A stretch of 62,874 nt of DNA from Paludibacter sp. UBA6032 (GTDB lineage Bacteria; Bacteroidota; Bacteroidia; Bacteroidales; Paludibacteraceae): the NCBI GenBank assembly GCA_002427885.1, contig DIZI01000004.1, positions 1 through 62,874 of the forward strand, given 5' to 3'. Below, piece by piece: positions 8,942 through 18,505 of the stretch (positions are counted from its first letter, which is position 1; each line of letters begins with the position of its first letter). The notes under the pieces are model-generated. The model saw nothing but the letters and a program-made list of their open reading frames with translations. It ran no database searches and had not been told where the DNA came from. Made by a program: the position numbers and the translations under genes.

Positions 8942-9114
8942 AAAATTAATTATTTTTGACAATTAAAACCTGTAACGGTTTTTTAGGACTAGTAAAAGGT
9001 TTCGTAATTCTTATTGAGCGCTTACGTGGCTGTAATAAAAACTATTTGCAAGTTGAGCTACTCTATTAAAGGAACTCTTTGGTGCAATTCTGACACTGTT
9101 GCTTTTATAATCGC

Positions 9115-10062
9115 TCATTTTTGGCTAATAGTTTTTTGTGCACTATAGTTTTTTTTGCCATCTGTGGTGCGGAAAGTGAGCGTAGTTTTACGACCAATGC
9201 CTGTATTAGCAGCAGCCTTGAATCTCATTACAGTACTAGTTCCTGCCGATTGGATAGATGAAATTGATAACCATGATTTAGCATCTTCAGGGATATCAAC
9301 CGACACACCTTGCCCTTTACAGGTAAGGTATGCTGTTAATTCACCACCTTCGTGAGGAAGCACTGCATTTTGTACTGAATCAACTCTCACAAGTGATTTA
9401 TTGATATTGATAACCGTTATATTTACCAACTCTGTAGTTCCATTGTAGGTAGATTTTGGTCCTTGAACAGTTACTTCATCCCCCACTTCAAGTCCTAAAC
9501 TTAAAAAGTTTTTCGTTTGTTGTTTTTTGTCAAGTGTACCATAAATGTATATTTTACCAGTATTATCGGTAAGATACCAGTTTCCGTATATTGTGTTATC
9601 TATAGACGTACAAACACCCGTTACCTGATAGGTTTTGCTGTCCGGTCCGGCAATTACCTCCGCACATGTGGCAGTTGCAATTGTTGATAAACCTTGGATA
9701 ATGTTAATTCTCTGAGTTTTACCTCCACTTTGAATTAAAACCTGTGCAGTGCGACCATTCAATGTCGATTTGGCTGAAAAGATAAGTTCAGCTTCTCCGG
9801 CAGCGCCAGTAGTTACAGAAAGAGTTAGCCACGAAATTGAGTCCTTCACAACAGAGTCATTTTTCATAATAAATACTTTCTTGGCTGTCCAACTATCTTT
9901 AGCTGTTACTTTGATTGTGTCAGAACCGCCATCTACAGGGATAGACACGTAAGACGACGATACTTGAATTTCATCAAGCAATGTCACTGTTGCTTCATCT
10001 GCACAACTTGTCATCAAGGCAAGTATTGCAATAAAAAATGGAATTATTTTTTTAAATTTCAT
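9115..10062 (-). CDS. Lipoprotein with BACON-like and OB-fold (DUF5689-like) domains
   Basis: A 315-residue protein with a lipoprotein signal ending LMTSC (Cys 20), so it is probably anchored in the outer membrane. A BACON-like beta domain (about 30-120: VSIPVDGGSDTIKVTAKDSW) is followed by an OB-fold-like segment (about 125-220: YQVTGVCTSIDNTIYGNWYLT, EVGDEVTVQGPK) and a second BACON-like domain (about 230-312). These are usually binding domains for carbohydrate or protein on the cell surface. It is encoded 19 bp after the TonB-dependent receptor, so the two probably work as a receptor and surface lipoprotein pair. Confidence 0.7.
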   Translation of the reverse strand: MKFKKIIPFFIAILALMTSCADEATVTLLDEIQVSSSYVSIPVDGGSDTIKVTAKDSWTAKKVFIMKNDSVVKDSISWLTLSVTTGAAGEAELIFSAKSTLNGRTAQVLIQSGGKTQRINIIQGLSTIATATCAEVIAGPDSKTYQVTGVCTSIDNTIYGNWYLTDNTGKIYIYGTLDKKQQTKNFLSLGLEVGDEVTVQGPKSTYNGTTELVNITVININKSLVRVDSVQNAVLPHEGGELTAYLTCKGQGVSVDIPEDAKSWLSISSIQSAGTSTVMRFKAAANTGIGRKTTLTFRTTDGKKNYSAQKTISQK

Positions 10063-10081
10063 AATTGTCAGTGCTTTTTAA

Positions 10082-13000
10082 TTAGTTGAAAATATACTTG
10101 ATACCGATTAATGCAGACCAACATTGACCCAGTGTGTAGCTTGGTGTGAATGTTTGGGTATTGCCATTGATTGAAGAAGGTGTAGAGAATGTAGCCACTC
10201 CGTCAGCATCAACACCTTCGTATTTGAGAATTCGTGCTTCGGAACCAATTTCCGGATTCAAATATTTAGCTACGCCCCAACTGGAGTTGAAAAGGTTCAT
10301 AACGTTTTTGATATCAAAGCTTAGTTGCAGTGTGTTTTTAGTACTGTTTGTTTTGATAACAAAATCGTGTTTGTAACTTAAGTCAACACGATGTACCCAC
10401 GGAGAGTAAACGCTATAGGCTTCTGCATATTTACCTTGTTGATTTTTCAAATAATCATTGGCATGCACATAGTCCATAAAACGAGTTTTATCGTCTGGTG
10501 AAACAAAGCGGAATTTATTGGTTGCGACGTCATTATCAGTTGGAACATAAATTGCATCGTAGTTGTAGCCATCACCATTGATATCGTTTACCGTCATAAA
10601 TGAGTAGTTAGCTCCACCGCGCCATCCTTCATAGATAAGACTATAGTGATTACCGCTCTTATCGTGAGCTGAAAGTGAAGCTACAAGACGATCGGGTGTG
10701 GTGTATTGAGAGTTGTGCAATTTAATGTTGTTAGGACCTTCTACAGTTGGAACGTATGTAAATGCTGATTCTGCAGCAGATCCCGGCATTCCTGTAACGT
10801 CTTTAGCAACTGTGTGTGTATAGGCAGCCATTAAATTCAACCATTTTGCTGGTTGAGCATTTAAAGTAATGTTACCTGTCCAACCATAACCGCGAGAAGT
10901 GTTTTCCAGCACAAATGCTTTTGTTCCAACACGGTAACCGGATGGGTAAATTGGACGATTGTCAACACCGTTGAAACGAGCAAAACCACCTACAGATGGA
11001 ATACTCCAGTCAGAAATAGAAACACCGTTGATTGTTTTGTTGAAAATTCCTTCTGCCGTTACAGAGAATGGAAAAGATGTTTTAAATGAATAGTCGACAG
11101 CAAGTGACGTTTTCCATACTTCCGGCATTTTGAAATTTGGATCTACAGCCGAAATAGCAGAAGGAACTGTTCCATCTTCGGGAGAAACGGTTGAAGGATA
11201 ACCCAACCCTATTAACTTGTTATAAAGCGCATTGGTAGTAACCTTTCCATTAGCATCAGTTACAAGACCACCGGCAAATTGATCCATTGTGAAACCTTTC
11301 GTTGCCGCGTTTGCTGCATTAATTTGTGCCTGATACTGTACCAGTCCACCGTTTGTGGGCATATTGGTGAAGAATACAAGCGGTAAATTACCCGAGAAAA
11401 TACCGGTACCTCCACGAACTTTCATGCTCTTATCGCCAAAAGTATCCCACACAAAACCTACGCGAGGAGAGATTATGATATTTGTTGCTGGCCATTTTCC
11501 TGTATCGATATGACGACCGGAATAATCAATAGCAAGGATAGCATTGTTCGTTATCAAGTCATTATTATTGAAGAAAAGTCCATCAATACGAAGTCCATAC
11601 GTAAGTTTGAAATTATCAGTAACACTCCAGTCATCTTGCCCGTAAACTCCAATTTTGTTCGTCCTTACGCGAGCTGCAGGATTGCTCTCTCCATCATAAC
11701 CATAAGTTAAGTTTACAACTTCAGGTGCTTTTTCGGTTAAGAAGTCGTCAAGACTTGAGTACCGATAATACCCCGTACCGTTACGCATATACGCATTATC
11801 AGCCATCTTGTATTCATAGGCTATTCCACCTACAATTTTATGATTGCCTAAATAGTGAGTGAGTTCGTCTTTGATATTCAAAACATTATTGTGTACAGCA
11901 TTGTTCCATGTAAAAAGTTCATATCCCAAAGACATATAGGCTTGTCCATCTTTCAAAATATCAATAAATGGGAATGGTGTTGAATTGGATCCGCGTACAT
12001 CGTCAAGTTTTGAGAATGTAGCCAAAAACTGGTTAGATAAGTTATCCGATAAACGGCTGTTTAAGTCAAGAGAGAGTGAGTGAACAAGATTGTTCATGGA
12101 ATACATCGAATTGGCAAATGCCATTGAAGCTTGTGACATTCTAGCTTCAGATACACGGGTACCGCCGTCCATAGAAGTTGTATTAGGAGATGTCCAATTA
12201 AGGTTTTGTGTGAAGTTATATCGCAAAGCAAGACGATGATTGTTTGTGATATTCCAATCTAAACGAGCAAGAAATTTGTAGTTACTTTCATCTGCCGGGA
12301 AATTTGTATAAGATCCTGTATCATACCCATATTTAGTTTTTACATAATCAGAAACTGTCTGAAGATCACTTTCTGTTGTGCGTGAAATATAATTGTTTGC
12401 ATCGGCAACACCATCTGTTGAAGCTCTCCAGCGATTTGCTATTGTTGGTGTTTTAGCCATTTCGCCGTTTACAAAGAAGAACAATTTGTTTTTAATAATT
12501 GGTCCACCAGCAGTGAAACCATAAGTTGTATTACGGTCTACATCACGCGCACCTGCGATTTGTTGGCCATTAACAGCATCACCACGTAAATTTTCATTTC
12601 TATGATAAACGTAAGCGCTACCTGTGAAAGTATTTGTACCGGATTTTGTAATAGCGTTTACACCACCACCAATAAAGTTCGTTTGACGAACATCGTATGG
12701 AGTGATTACAACCTGTAATTCTTCGATAGCTTCAAGAGAAATTGGGCTGCCTCCACCGGGAAGAGCAGAACTCAAACCGAAGTTATTGTTAAAATTAGCT
12801 CCATCCACTGTAAAGTTAGCCGTACGACCATCTGTGCCAGCAAAGCTCATCCCATTGCCTCCATAAGGTGAAAGGCGGGTAACGTCTAAAATGCTGCGGC
12901 TTACTGTAGGCAAATTAGCTATCTGATTGCTTGTGATATTCGTTAGCGCACCAGTTTTCTCAGTTGTGAATTTTGTACGAGTTGCAGTAACTAAAACTTC

Positions 13001-13348
13001 ATTCAAAGTTGATGCTTCTACTGAGAGTACCACATTCAAAGGATAGTTTTCTCCCAAACTCAACGTAATGTTGTTAATTGTGCTTTTACCATATCCAATG
13101 TAAGTAATAACCACTGTATAAGGTCCACCAACACGCATACCGTTTAGGCTGTAACGACCCTCCGAGTTGGTTGAGGCTCCGTAAGTAGTTCCCGAAGGTG
13201 TGTGGGTAGCAATTACAGTTGCTCCAATAACAGCCCCTTCAGCATCAGTTACCTGTCCGCTCATGCTCGAAGTAGTAACTTGTGCATTCAGTGCGGCAAA
13301 ACTCATCAATAGAATTGATAGAATAAATAGTTTTGTTTTCTTTAGCAT
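10082..13348 (-). CDS. TonB-dependent receptor, Oar-like, with carboxypeptidase-like N-terminal domain
   Basis: A 1088-residue outer-membrane protein. Signal peptide at about 1-22; carboxypeptidase regulatory-like beta domain (about 24-110, VTDAEGAVIGATVIA); plug domain (about 120-235, LNEVLVTATRT, then NFTVDGANFNNNFG and SLEAIEELQVVITPYDVRQTN); then a long beta-barrel ending in IKYIFN, the usual terminal beta-strand. The plug segment with VDGANFNN and FIGGGVNAITKSGTN resembles Oar-type receptors. Ligand unknown. It is followed by a BACON-type lipoprotein gene 19 bp away, in a SusC/SusD-like arrangement although the partner is not a SusD. Confidence 0.9.
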   Translation of the reverse strand: MLKKTKLFILSILLMSFAALNAQVTTSSMSGQVTDAEGAVIGATVIATHTPSGTTYGASTNSEGRYSLNGMRVGGPYTVVITYIGYGKSTINNITLSLGENYPLNVVLSVEASTLNEVLVTATRTKFTTEKTGALTNITSNQIANLPTVSRSILDVTRLSPYGGNGMSFAGTDGRTANFTVDGANFNNNFGLSSALPGGGSPISLEAIEELQVVITPYDVRQTNFIGGGVNAITKSGTNTFTGSAYVYHRNENLRGDAVNGQQIAGARDVDRNTTYGFTAGGPIIKNKLFFFVNGEMAKTPTIANRWRASTDGVADANNYISRTTESDLQTVSDYVKTKYGYDTGSYTNFPADESNYKFLARLDWNITNNHRLALRYNFTQNLNWTSPNTTSMDGGTRVSEARMSQASMAFANSMYSMNNLVHSLSLDLNSRLSDNLSNQFLATFSKLDDVRGSNSTPFPFIDILKDGQAYMSLGYELFTWNNAVHNNVLNIKDELTHYLGNHKIVGGIAYEYKMADNAYMRNGTGYYRYSSLDDFLTEKAPEVVNLTYGYDGESNPAARVRTNKIGVYGQDDWSVTDNFKLTYGLRIDGLFFNNNDLITNNAILAIDYSGRHIDTGKWPATNIIISPRVGFVWDTFGDKSMKVRGGTGIFSGNLPLVFFTNMPTNGGLVQYQAQINAANAATKGFTMDQFAGGLVTDANGKVTTNALYNKLIGLGYPSTVSPEDGTVPSAISAVDPNFKMPEVWKTSLAVDYSFKTSFPFSVTAEGIFNKTINGVSISDWSIPSVGGFARFNGVDNRPIYPSGYRVGTKAFVLENTSRGYGWTGNITLNAQPAKWLNLMAAYTHTVAKDVTGMPGSAAESAFTYVPTVEGPNNIKLHNSQYTTPDRLVASLSAHDKSGNHYSLIYEGWRGGANYSFMTVNDINGDGYNYDAIYVPTDNDVATNKFRFVSPDDKTRFMDYVHANDYLKNQQGKYAEAYSVYSPWVHRVDLSYKHDFVIKTNSTKNTLQLSFDIKNVMNLFNSSWGVAKYLNPEIGSEARILKYEGVDADGVATFSTPSSINGNTQTFTPSYTLGQCWSALIGIKYIFN

Positions 13349-14014
13349 AATAAAAATTTTAACGTTTATTTTTGTTATCAGTAAATATGTTGCAAAGAAC
13401 GTGAAAAAATACTTAATTAGAAAATTATAAGATTAAATATTTATTACAAGTTATCAACAGTTGAAAATCCTATTTTACCAACTTAGTGACTATCAACACA
13501 AAAAAGTTATCAACTATATTGAAAGTTTCTTCAATAAAAATCAGTTGAAACAAATTTACAATTAATTTTATAATTACTTTGAAATATTCATAAATCATTA
13601 AATCGATTTATTGAAAATGAAACATATGAAATCTTACACTCAAACAATCATCTTTGAGATAAGTAACACCTCCAACATTTTAGGTTAGTCACATTACCTG
13701 TTTTATAACGCGGATTTTCGCATATTAAACTGATTTATAGCTATCGGGACGGAATAAAAAATGTAAACATTTTTTATTTTTCTTCATAATCAATCCCGAT
13801 TCATCGGGATTTTATCCGCTCCTTCAAAATTAATCCGCGTTCTTCTTCTCATAATCTTTTGTTTCATTTAATTTTTATCAGTAATGCTATAAACTATTTA
13901 ATTCAATGCTTTTATTAAAAAATAATCGCCAAATAATTAAAGAATCATATCGGGATTACCTGAACTATTTCAATTTTCATTTGTTTAAAAATCAATATAC
14001 TAATTATAGAAAAA
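13349..14014. other. 666-bp intergenic region
   Basis: The intergenic region between a minus-strand receptor gene and a plus-strand CDGSH gene. I see no gene. It contains a GC-richer insert at about 13700-13850 in which CTATCGGGAC and ATCCCGATTCATCGGGAT form short inverted repeats, flanked by GCGGATTT/AATCCGCG. CTATCGGGAC-type motifs recur near 56140 and 56670. The rest is AT-rich and probably carries the receptor promoter. Confidence 0.4.
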
Positions 14015-14209
14015 ATGGATAATTCAACTCAATTTTCAGTAAAGGTCATCAAGGGTGGTCCTTATGTAGTTTCGGGAAATTTCAAATTAGATTTGCCTTC
14101 GGGCGAAGTAAAAGAATACGCCGATAAAACATTTTTTTGCCGGTGCGGTCACAGTAATAATAAGCCCTTTTGCGATGGATCGCATGCGAAAAGCGATTTC
14201 GACAAATAA
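14015..14209 (+). CDS. CDGSH iron-sulfur domain protein
   Basis: A 64-residue protein whose C-terminal half has the full CDGSH signature: CRCGHSNNKPFCDGSH, with three Cys and one His for a 2Fe-2S cluster. The family is used in redox or iron-sulfur handling; no specific role is evident. It stands alone and is followed by a strong terminator. The start ATG 13 bases before GTAAAGG is the only sensible one. Confidence 0.9.
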   Translation: MDNSTQFSVKVIKGGPYVVSGNFKLDLPSGEVKEYADKTFFCRCGHSNNKPFCDGSHAKSDFDK

Positions 14210-14226
14210 ACAGATACTTTTTATTG

Positions 14227-14267
14227 AAAACAGACAGATAGAAGTTTTTTCTATCTGTCTGTTTTTT
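14227..14267 (+). terminator. Rho-independent terminator after the CDGSH gene
   Basis: A 17-bp perfect stem (14227-14243 with 14249-14265) containing CAGACAGATAG, ending in six T residues. It lies 18 bp after the stop codon. Confidence 0.85.
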
Positions 14268-14343
14268 AATGGCTTTAGCAGTCATTTATATTCGGTTAAC
14301 GTTATTTCCGTTTATTTGTAAGCAGACTTTCAGATTTTAGTGT

Positions 14344-14351
14344 TAATTTTG
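14344..14351 (+). promoter_or_regulatory. Promoter -7 box for the metallo-hydrolase gene
   Basis: TAATTTTG fits TAnnTTTG and lies 18 bp before the ATG at 14370, implying a short leader. Confidence 0.5.
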
Positions 14352-14369
14352 TAATTATAATATCAGATA

Positions 14370-15179
14370 ATGGATAAATTACGTTTTCAAAGTTTTGGCA
14401 GTGGTAGTAGTGGAAATTGTTATTTTATTGGTAATGCTTCGAGTGGCATACTAATTGATGCCGGATTAGGAGTTCGTTCCATTCGCAAAAGCTTACGAAT
14501 AATTGGTCTAGATTTTGAAAATATTTGGGGCATTTTTGTTACCCACGATCATGCCGATCATATTAAAGCAGTCGGACCTCTGGGTGAAAAGCACCGGATT
14601 CCGGTTTATTCCACACATTTGGTACATGAAGGAATTCATCGAAGTTATTGTGTAACGGAAAAATTATATTCAAGCCGGAAATTTATTGAAAAAAACGAAA
14701 CAATTGAAATAGGTGATTTTAAAATAACGGCTTTTCCGGTATCGCACGATTCAACAGATAGCGTTGGGTATACCATTGAATATAAAGAAAAAAGATTTAC
14801 CTTTGCAACGGACTTAGGATATGTAAGTGAAGAAGTTGCGATGCATTTAAGACAAGCTGATTATATGGTGCTCGAATCCAATTATGATGAACAAATGTTA
14901 CTAAGAGGGCCCTACCCTGCTTATTTGAAAAATCGTATTATTTCACAAACCGGACATTTGTGTAACGATCAGGCAGGAAAATTTCTGGCTGAAAATTATA
15001 ACGAGCGAATGAAATTTATTTTTTTATGTCACCTGAGCCACGAAAATAATTTACCGGAAGTAGCCTATACTACCGTTCAAAACTATTTAGAGGAGAAACA
15101 AATCATTGTGGGAAGAGATATTCAATTGATTACTTTGGATCGGCTGTCTTCTTCCGAATTATATATTTTTGATTTATAG
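14370..15179 (+). CDS. MBL-fold metallo-hydrolase (YycJ/WalJ-like)
   Basis: A 269-residue metallo-beta-lactamase-fold protein. Metal-binding motif THDHADH near 59-65, an early FGSGSSGNCYFI, SHDSTDSVGY near 130 and a late CHLSHENN. The N-terminal SSGNCYFIG and overall length match the YycJ/WalJ family, which includes single-strand nucleases proposed to act in DNA repair; the nuclease role is inferred. It starts a run of plus-strand genes, 32 bp before the glycosyltransferase. Confidence 0.85.
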   Translation: MDKLRFQSFGSGSSGNCYFIGNASSGILIDAGLGVRSIRKSLRIIGLDFENIWGIFVTHDHADHIKAVGPLGEKHRIPVYSTHLVHEGIHRSYCVTEKLYSSRKFIEKNETIEIGDFKITAFPVSHDSTDSVGYTIEYKEKRFTFATDLGYVSEEVAMHLRQADYMVLESNYDEQMLLRGPYPAYLKNRIISQTGHLCNDQAGKFLAENYNERMKFIFLCHLSHENNLPEVAYTTVQNYLEEKQIIVGRDIQLITLDRLSSSELYIFDL

Positions 15180-15211
15180 TCTGCCAACTGTTCACCGCAA
15201 ATTGATAAAAT

Positions 15212-15955
15212 ATGTCAAACAATTTAGTCATTATTCCTACTTACAACGAAAAAGAAAATATTGAGAATATTATTCGTGTTGTTTTTGGACTACCATTAAC
15301 TTTCAATATCCTGATAATTGAAGATGGTTCGCCGGATGGAACTGCTGCTATTATAAAAAGATTACAATCAGAATTTCCTTCACGTCTGTTTATGATTGAA
15401 CGTAAAGGAAAGCAGGGTTTAGGTACAGCCTATATAGCCGGCTTCAAATGGGCGTTGGAGCGTGATTATAAATATATTTTCGAAATGGATGCTGATTTTT
15501 CACACAATCCGAACGATTTACCAAAATTATATGATGCTTGCGCCAATCAGGGAGCCGATGTGGCAATTGGTTCGAGGTATGTGACAGGTGTAAACGTTGT
15601 CAACTGGCCTATGGGGCGTGTTTTAATGTCCTACCTGGCATCTAAATACGTTCGGTTTGTACTCGGAATTAATATTGCAGATACCACAGCCGGTTTTAAA
15701 TGTTATCGTCGGGAAGTGCTTGAAACGATAAACCTGAATAAAATTCGTTTCAAAGGATATGCTTTTCAGGTAGAAATGAAGTACACTGCCTTCAAATGTG
15801 GTTTTACATTGAAAGAAGTTCCCATTATATTTATTAATCGCGTGTTAGGTACGTCCAAAATGAGTGGGGGAATATTTGGGGAAGCATTTTTGGGTGTCAT
15901 TCAATTGAAAATAAATAGCTTGATGCACAAGTTTCCACAAAAGAAAGGAGCTTAA
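15212..15955 (+). CDS. Polyprenol monophosphomannose synthase-like glycosyltransferase (GT2)
   Basis: A 247-residue soluble GT2 enzyme. N-terminal IPTYNEKENIENII, LIIEDGSPDGT, then the metal-binding EMDADFSHNP near 93-102 and the DPM1-type IADTTAGFKCYRREVLE near 155-171. Family members transfer mannose from GDP-mannose to a polyprenyl phosphate at the inner face of the membrane; there is no C-terminal membrane anchor, as in the short DPM1 class. The sugar and lipid specificity here is inferred. Confidence 0.85.
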   Translation: MSNNLVIIPTYNEKENIENIIRVVFGLPLTFNILIIEDGSPDGTAAIIKRLQSEFPSRLFMIERKGKQGLGTAYIAGFKWALERDYKYIFEMDADFSHNPNDLPKLYDACANQGADVAIGSRYVTGVNVVNWPMGRVLMSYLASKYVRFVLGINIADTTAGFKCYRREVLETINLNKIRFKGYAFQVEMKYTAFKCGFTLKEVPIIFINRVLGTSKMSGGIFGEAFLGVIQLKINSLMHKFPQKKGA

Positions 15956-15997
15956 CCAATTATCAATTACCCAATTACCAATTATCAATTATCAATT

Positions 15998-17347
15998 TTG
16001 AAAACAAAACAACTCATACGAAATGCAACCATCGTAAACGAAGGACGAACCTTTGTTGGATCCGTGTTGATTCACGGCGAACAAATTGTAGCTGTTTATG
16101 AAGAAAATGAAACGATTGAATTTTCAGAGAATTGTGTTGAAATTGATGCTACCGGTTTACTACTTATACCTGGGGTTATTGATGATCAGGTGCATTTCCG
16201 TGATCCGGGTTTAACGCACAAGGGTGACTTGTTTTCGGAAAGCAGAGCAGCAGTGGCAGGTGGTATTACTTCATTTATGGATATGCCGAACACCCGTCCA
16301 CAGGCAACCACCGTTGAAATTCTGGAGGAAAAATATACATCGGCTGCTGAGAAATCGCTGGCTAACTATTCTTTTTTAATGGGAGTCACAAATGATAACA
16401 TTGAAGAACTGAAAAAAGTTGATGGCCATCAGGTTGCCGGAGTAAAAATGTTTATGGGATCATCTACCGGTAATATGCTGGTTGATAATACGGAAACATT
16501 AAACCGTGTCTTCGCTGAAATCCCCCTGTTAATCGTTACGCATTGTGAAGATGAAACAATCATACAAAAGAATATTGCACATTACAAAGAATTGTTGGGT
16601 GACGATATTCCAATTGAATATCATCCCTTAATCCGTAGTGCGGAAGCTTGCTATAAATCTTCGTCTTACGCCGTAGAACTGGCTACCAAATATAATTCAC
16701 GTTTGCATGTTTTCCATTTGTCATCGGCCAAGGAGATGTCATTGTTCACTTCCGATATTCCTTTGAAAGAAAAACGTATAACAGCCGAAGTCTGTGTTCA
16801 CCATTTGTGGTTTTCGGATGCCGATTATGCAAAATACGGAAACCGTATTAAATGGAATCCGGCCGTTAAAGCCGAATCGGATCGCCTGGCATTGATAGAT
16901 GCAGTCAATTCGAACAAAATTGATGTAATCGCGACCGATCATGCTCCTCATTTATTGTCCGAAAAAGAAGGCTCTTGTTTAAAGGCGGCATCCGGAGGAC
17001 CTTTGGTTCAACATTCGCTGGTAGCGATGTTACAAATGGTTAAGCAGGGAAATTTCAGTCTGGAAAAGGTAGTGGAAAAAATGTGCCACGCTCCTGCAGA
17101 ATTATTTCGAATTGAAAAACGTGGGTTTATCCGGCCCGGATATTTTGCCGATTTAGTTTTAGTCGATCCAAATTGCTCGTGGACTGTCAGTTCCGAAAAT
17201 ATTTTATATAAATGCGGTTGGTCACCTTTTGAAGGTACCCGATTCGATGCATCGGTTTTAAATACCTGGGTGAATGGTCAATTGGTCTACGATAACGGAC
17301 TAATCGACGATACGGTACGGGGTAAAAGGCTTCTTTTTAATTATTAA
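15998..17347 (+). CDS. pyrC: Dihydroorotase
   Basis: Catalyses ring closure of carbamoyl aspartate to dihydroorotate in pyrimidine synthesis. The 449-residue length and motifs fit the class I enzyme: DDQVHFRDPG with the metal-binding His pair (about 62-71), GGITSFMDMPNT, a later HCEDE, an HLSSAKE segment and TDHAPH (about 312-317). It starts at a TTG, with no in-frame ATG at a suitable place. The 42-bp spacer before it is a run of CAATTA/CAATTACC simple repeats, so its ribosome-binding context is unusual. Same strand as the glycosyltransferase. Confidence 0.93.
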   Translation: MKTKQLIRNATIVNEGRTFVGSVLIHGEQIVAVYEENETIEFSENCVEIDATGLLLIPGVIDDQVHFRDPGLTHKGDLFSESRAAVAGGITSFMDMPNTRPQATTVEILEEKYTSAAEKSLANYSFLMGVTNDNIEELKKVDGHQVAGVKMFMGSSTGNMLVDNTETLNRVFAEIPLLIVTHCEDETIIQKNIAHYKELLGDDIPIEYHPLIRSAEACYKSSSYAVELATKYNSRLHVFHLSSAKEMSLFTSDIPLKEKRITAEVCVHHLWFSDADYAKYGNRIKWNPAVKAESDRLALIDAVNSNKIDVIATDHAPHLLSEKEGSCLKAASGGPLVQHSLVAMLQMVKQGNFSLEKVVEKMCHAPAELFRIEKRGFIRPGYFADLVLVDPNCSWTVSSENILYKCGWSPFEGTRFDASVLNTWVNGQLVYDNGLIDDTVRGKRLLFNY

Positions 17348-17371
17348 CGATTTTCAATAATTTTAAAATTT

Positions 17372-18406
17372 ATGAATAAAAAAGCTTTAGGTTATCTGAT
17401 TGCCGGTTTAATTTTTGTTGCTTTTGCTTTTATTTATTATTCTCCTTTCAAAGAAAAAGCCAAAAAAGTCGAATATATTCATAACACAGGCCAAACACAG
17501 GGAACCTATTATTCAGCTACTTATTTGCAACCTCAGGGAATTGATTTACAACCTAAAATTGAGAAATTGTTGCACGAATTCGATATGTCACTTTCTACAT
17601 ATATACCTAATTCAATAGTTTCGCGCATTAACAGAAACGATTCAACAGTAAAGACCGATCGTTATTTTGAAACCATGTTCTATGCGGCCCAAGATGCAGC
17701 CAAACATACGAATGGTGCTATTGATATTACTGTAGGCCCTTTGGTCAAAGCATGGGGGTTTGCTTTTGGAAATAAAGATCACAGCAAATTGCCGAAGGTT
17801 TCTGATTATTTACCTTATGTGGGTTATCAGAAAGTTCGTATTGTAAATCATAAACTCATTAAAGACGATCCGCGTATTTTGATTGATCCCAATTCAATTG
17901 CTCAGGGATATTCATCGGATATAGTGGCTAAATTGCTGGAAGATAATAAATGTAAAAACTATATGATTGAGATTGGAGGTGAGATTGTTTGCAAAGGATT
18001 AAGCCCCGGTGGAGAAAAATGGAGAATCGGTATTGACAAGGCAATTGATGATTCTACCAGTACAAACAATGAATTACAAACAATAGTGTCTTTGACCGAT
18101 TGTGCTATCACTACTGCCGGTGATTACAGAAAGTTTTACATCGAAGGCGGGAAAAAATACTCACACATAATTAATCCTCATACCGGTTATCCGGTAAATA
18201 ATAACCTCCTGAGTGTAACAATTATTGCTCCAACTGGAATAATGGCCGATGCCTACGATACGCCATTTATGGTGTTGGGCGTAGATAGTTGTTTGAAAGT
18301 TTGTAAAAGCTTCCCGAATATGGAGTGCTATTTGATTTATGCCGACAAAAATGGCAAACATAGGGTTGTATATAGCGAAGGATTTAAAAAGTACTTAGCC
18401 AAATAA
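17372..18406 (+). CDS. apbE: FAD:protein FMN transferase (ApbE)
   Basis: A 344-residue flavin transferase that attaches FMN to Thr of client proteins such as Rnf/Nqr subunits. One N-terminal membrane anchor (about 5-25, ALGYLIAGLIFVAFAFIYY). Family motifs: QGTYYSATY, FDMSLSTYIPNSIVSRIN, DITVGPLVKAWGFAFG, DPNSIAQGYSSD, EIGGEIVCKG, and the Mg-binding ADAYDT near 290. It sits 24 bp after pyrC and may be co-transcribed. No rnf or nqr genes are in the window. Confidence 0.93.
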   Translation: MNKKALGYLIAGLIFVAFAFIYYSPFKEKAKKVEYIHNTGQTQGTYYSATYLQPQGIDLQPKIEKLLHEFDMSLSTYIPNSIVSRINRNDSTVKTDRYFETMFYAAQDAAKHTNGAIDITVGPLVKAWGFAFGNKDHSKLPKVSDYLPYVGYQKVRIVNHKLIKDDPRILIDPNSIAQGYSSDIVAKLLEDNKCKNYMIEIGGEIVCKGLSPGGEKWRIGIDKAIDDSTSTNNELQTIVSLTDCAITTAGDYRKFYIEGGKKYSHIINPHTGYPVNNNLLSVTIIAPTGIMADAYDTPFMVLGVDSCLKVCKSFPNMECYLIYADKNGKHRVVYSEGFKKYLAK

Positions 18407-18481
18407 TTATCATCAAATAATTAAAATAAGGTACTTTAGTTAAATTGAATTATTATATTTTTTTATTCCTGATAAAATAAC

Positions 18482-18489
18482 TACTTTTG
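18482..18489 (+). promoter_or_regulatory. Promoter -7 box for bamD
   Basis: TACTTTTG fits TAnnTTTG exactly and lies 16 bp before the bamD ATG, implying a very short leader. Confidence 0.6.
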
Positions 18490-18505
18490 CACTCCAAATT
18501 ATTAT

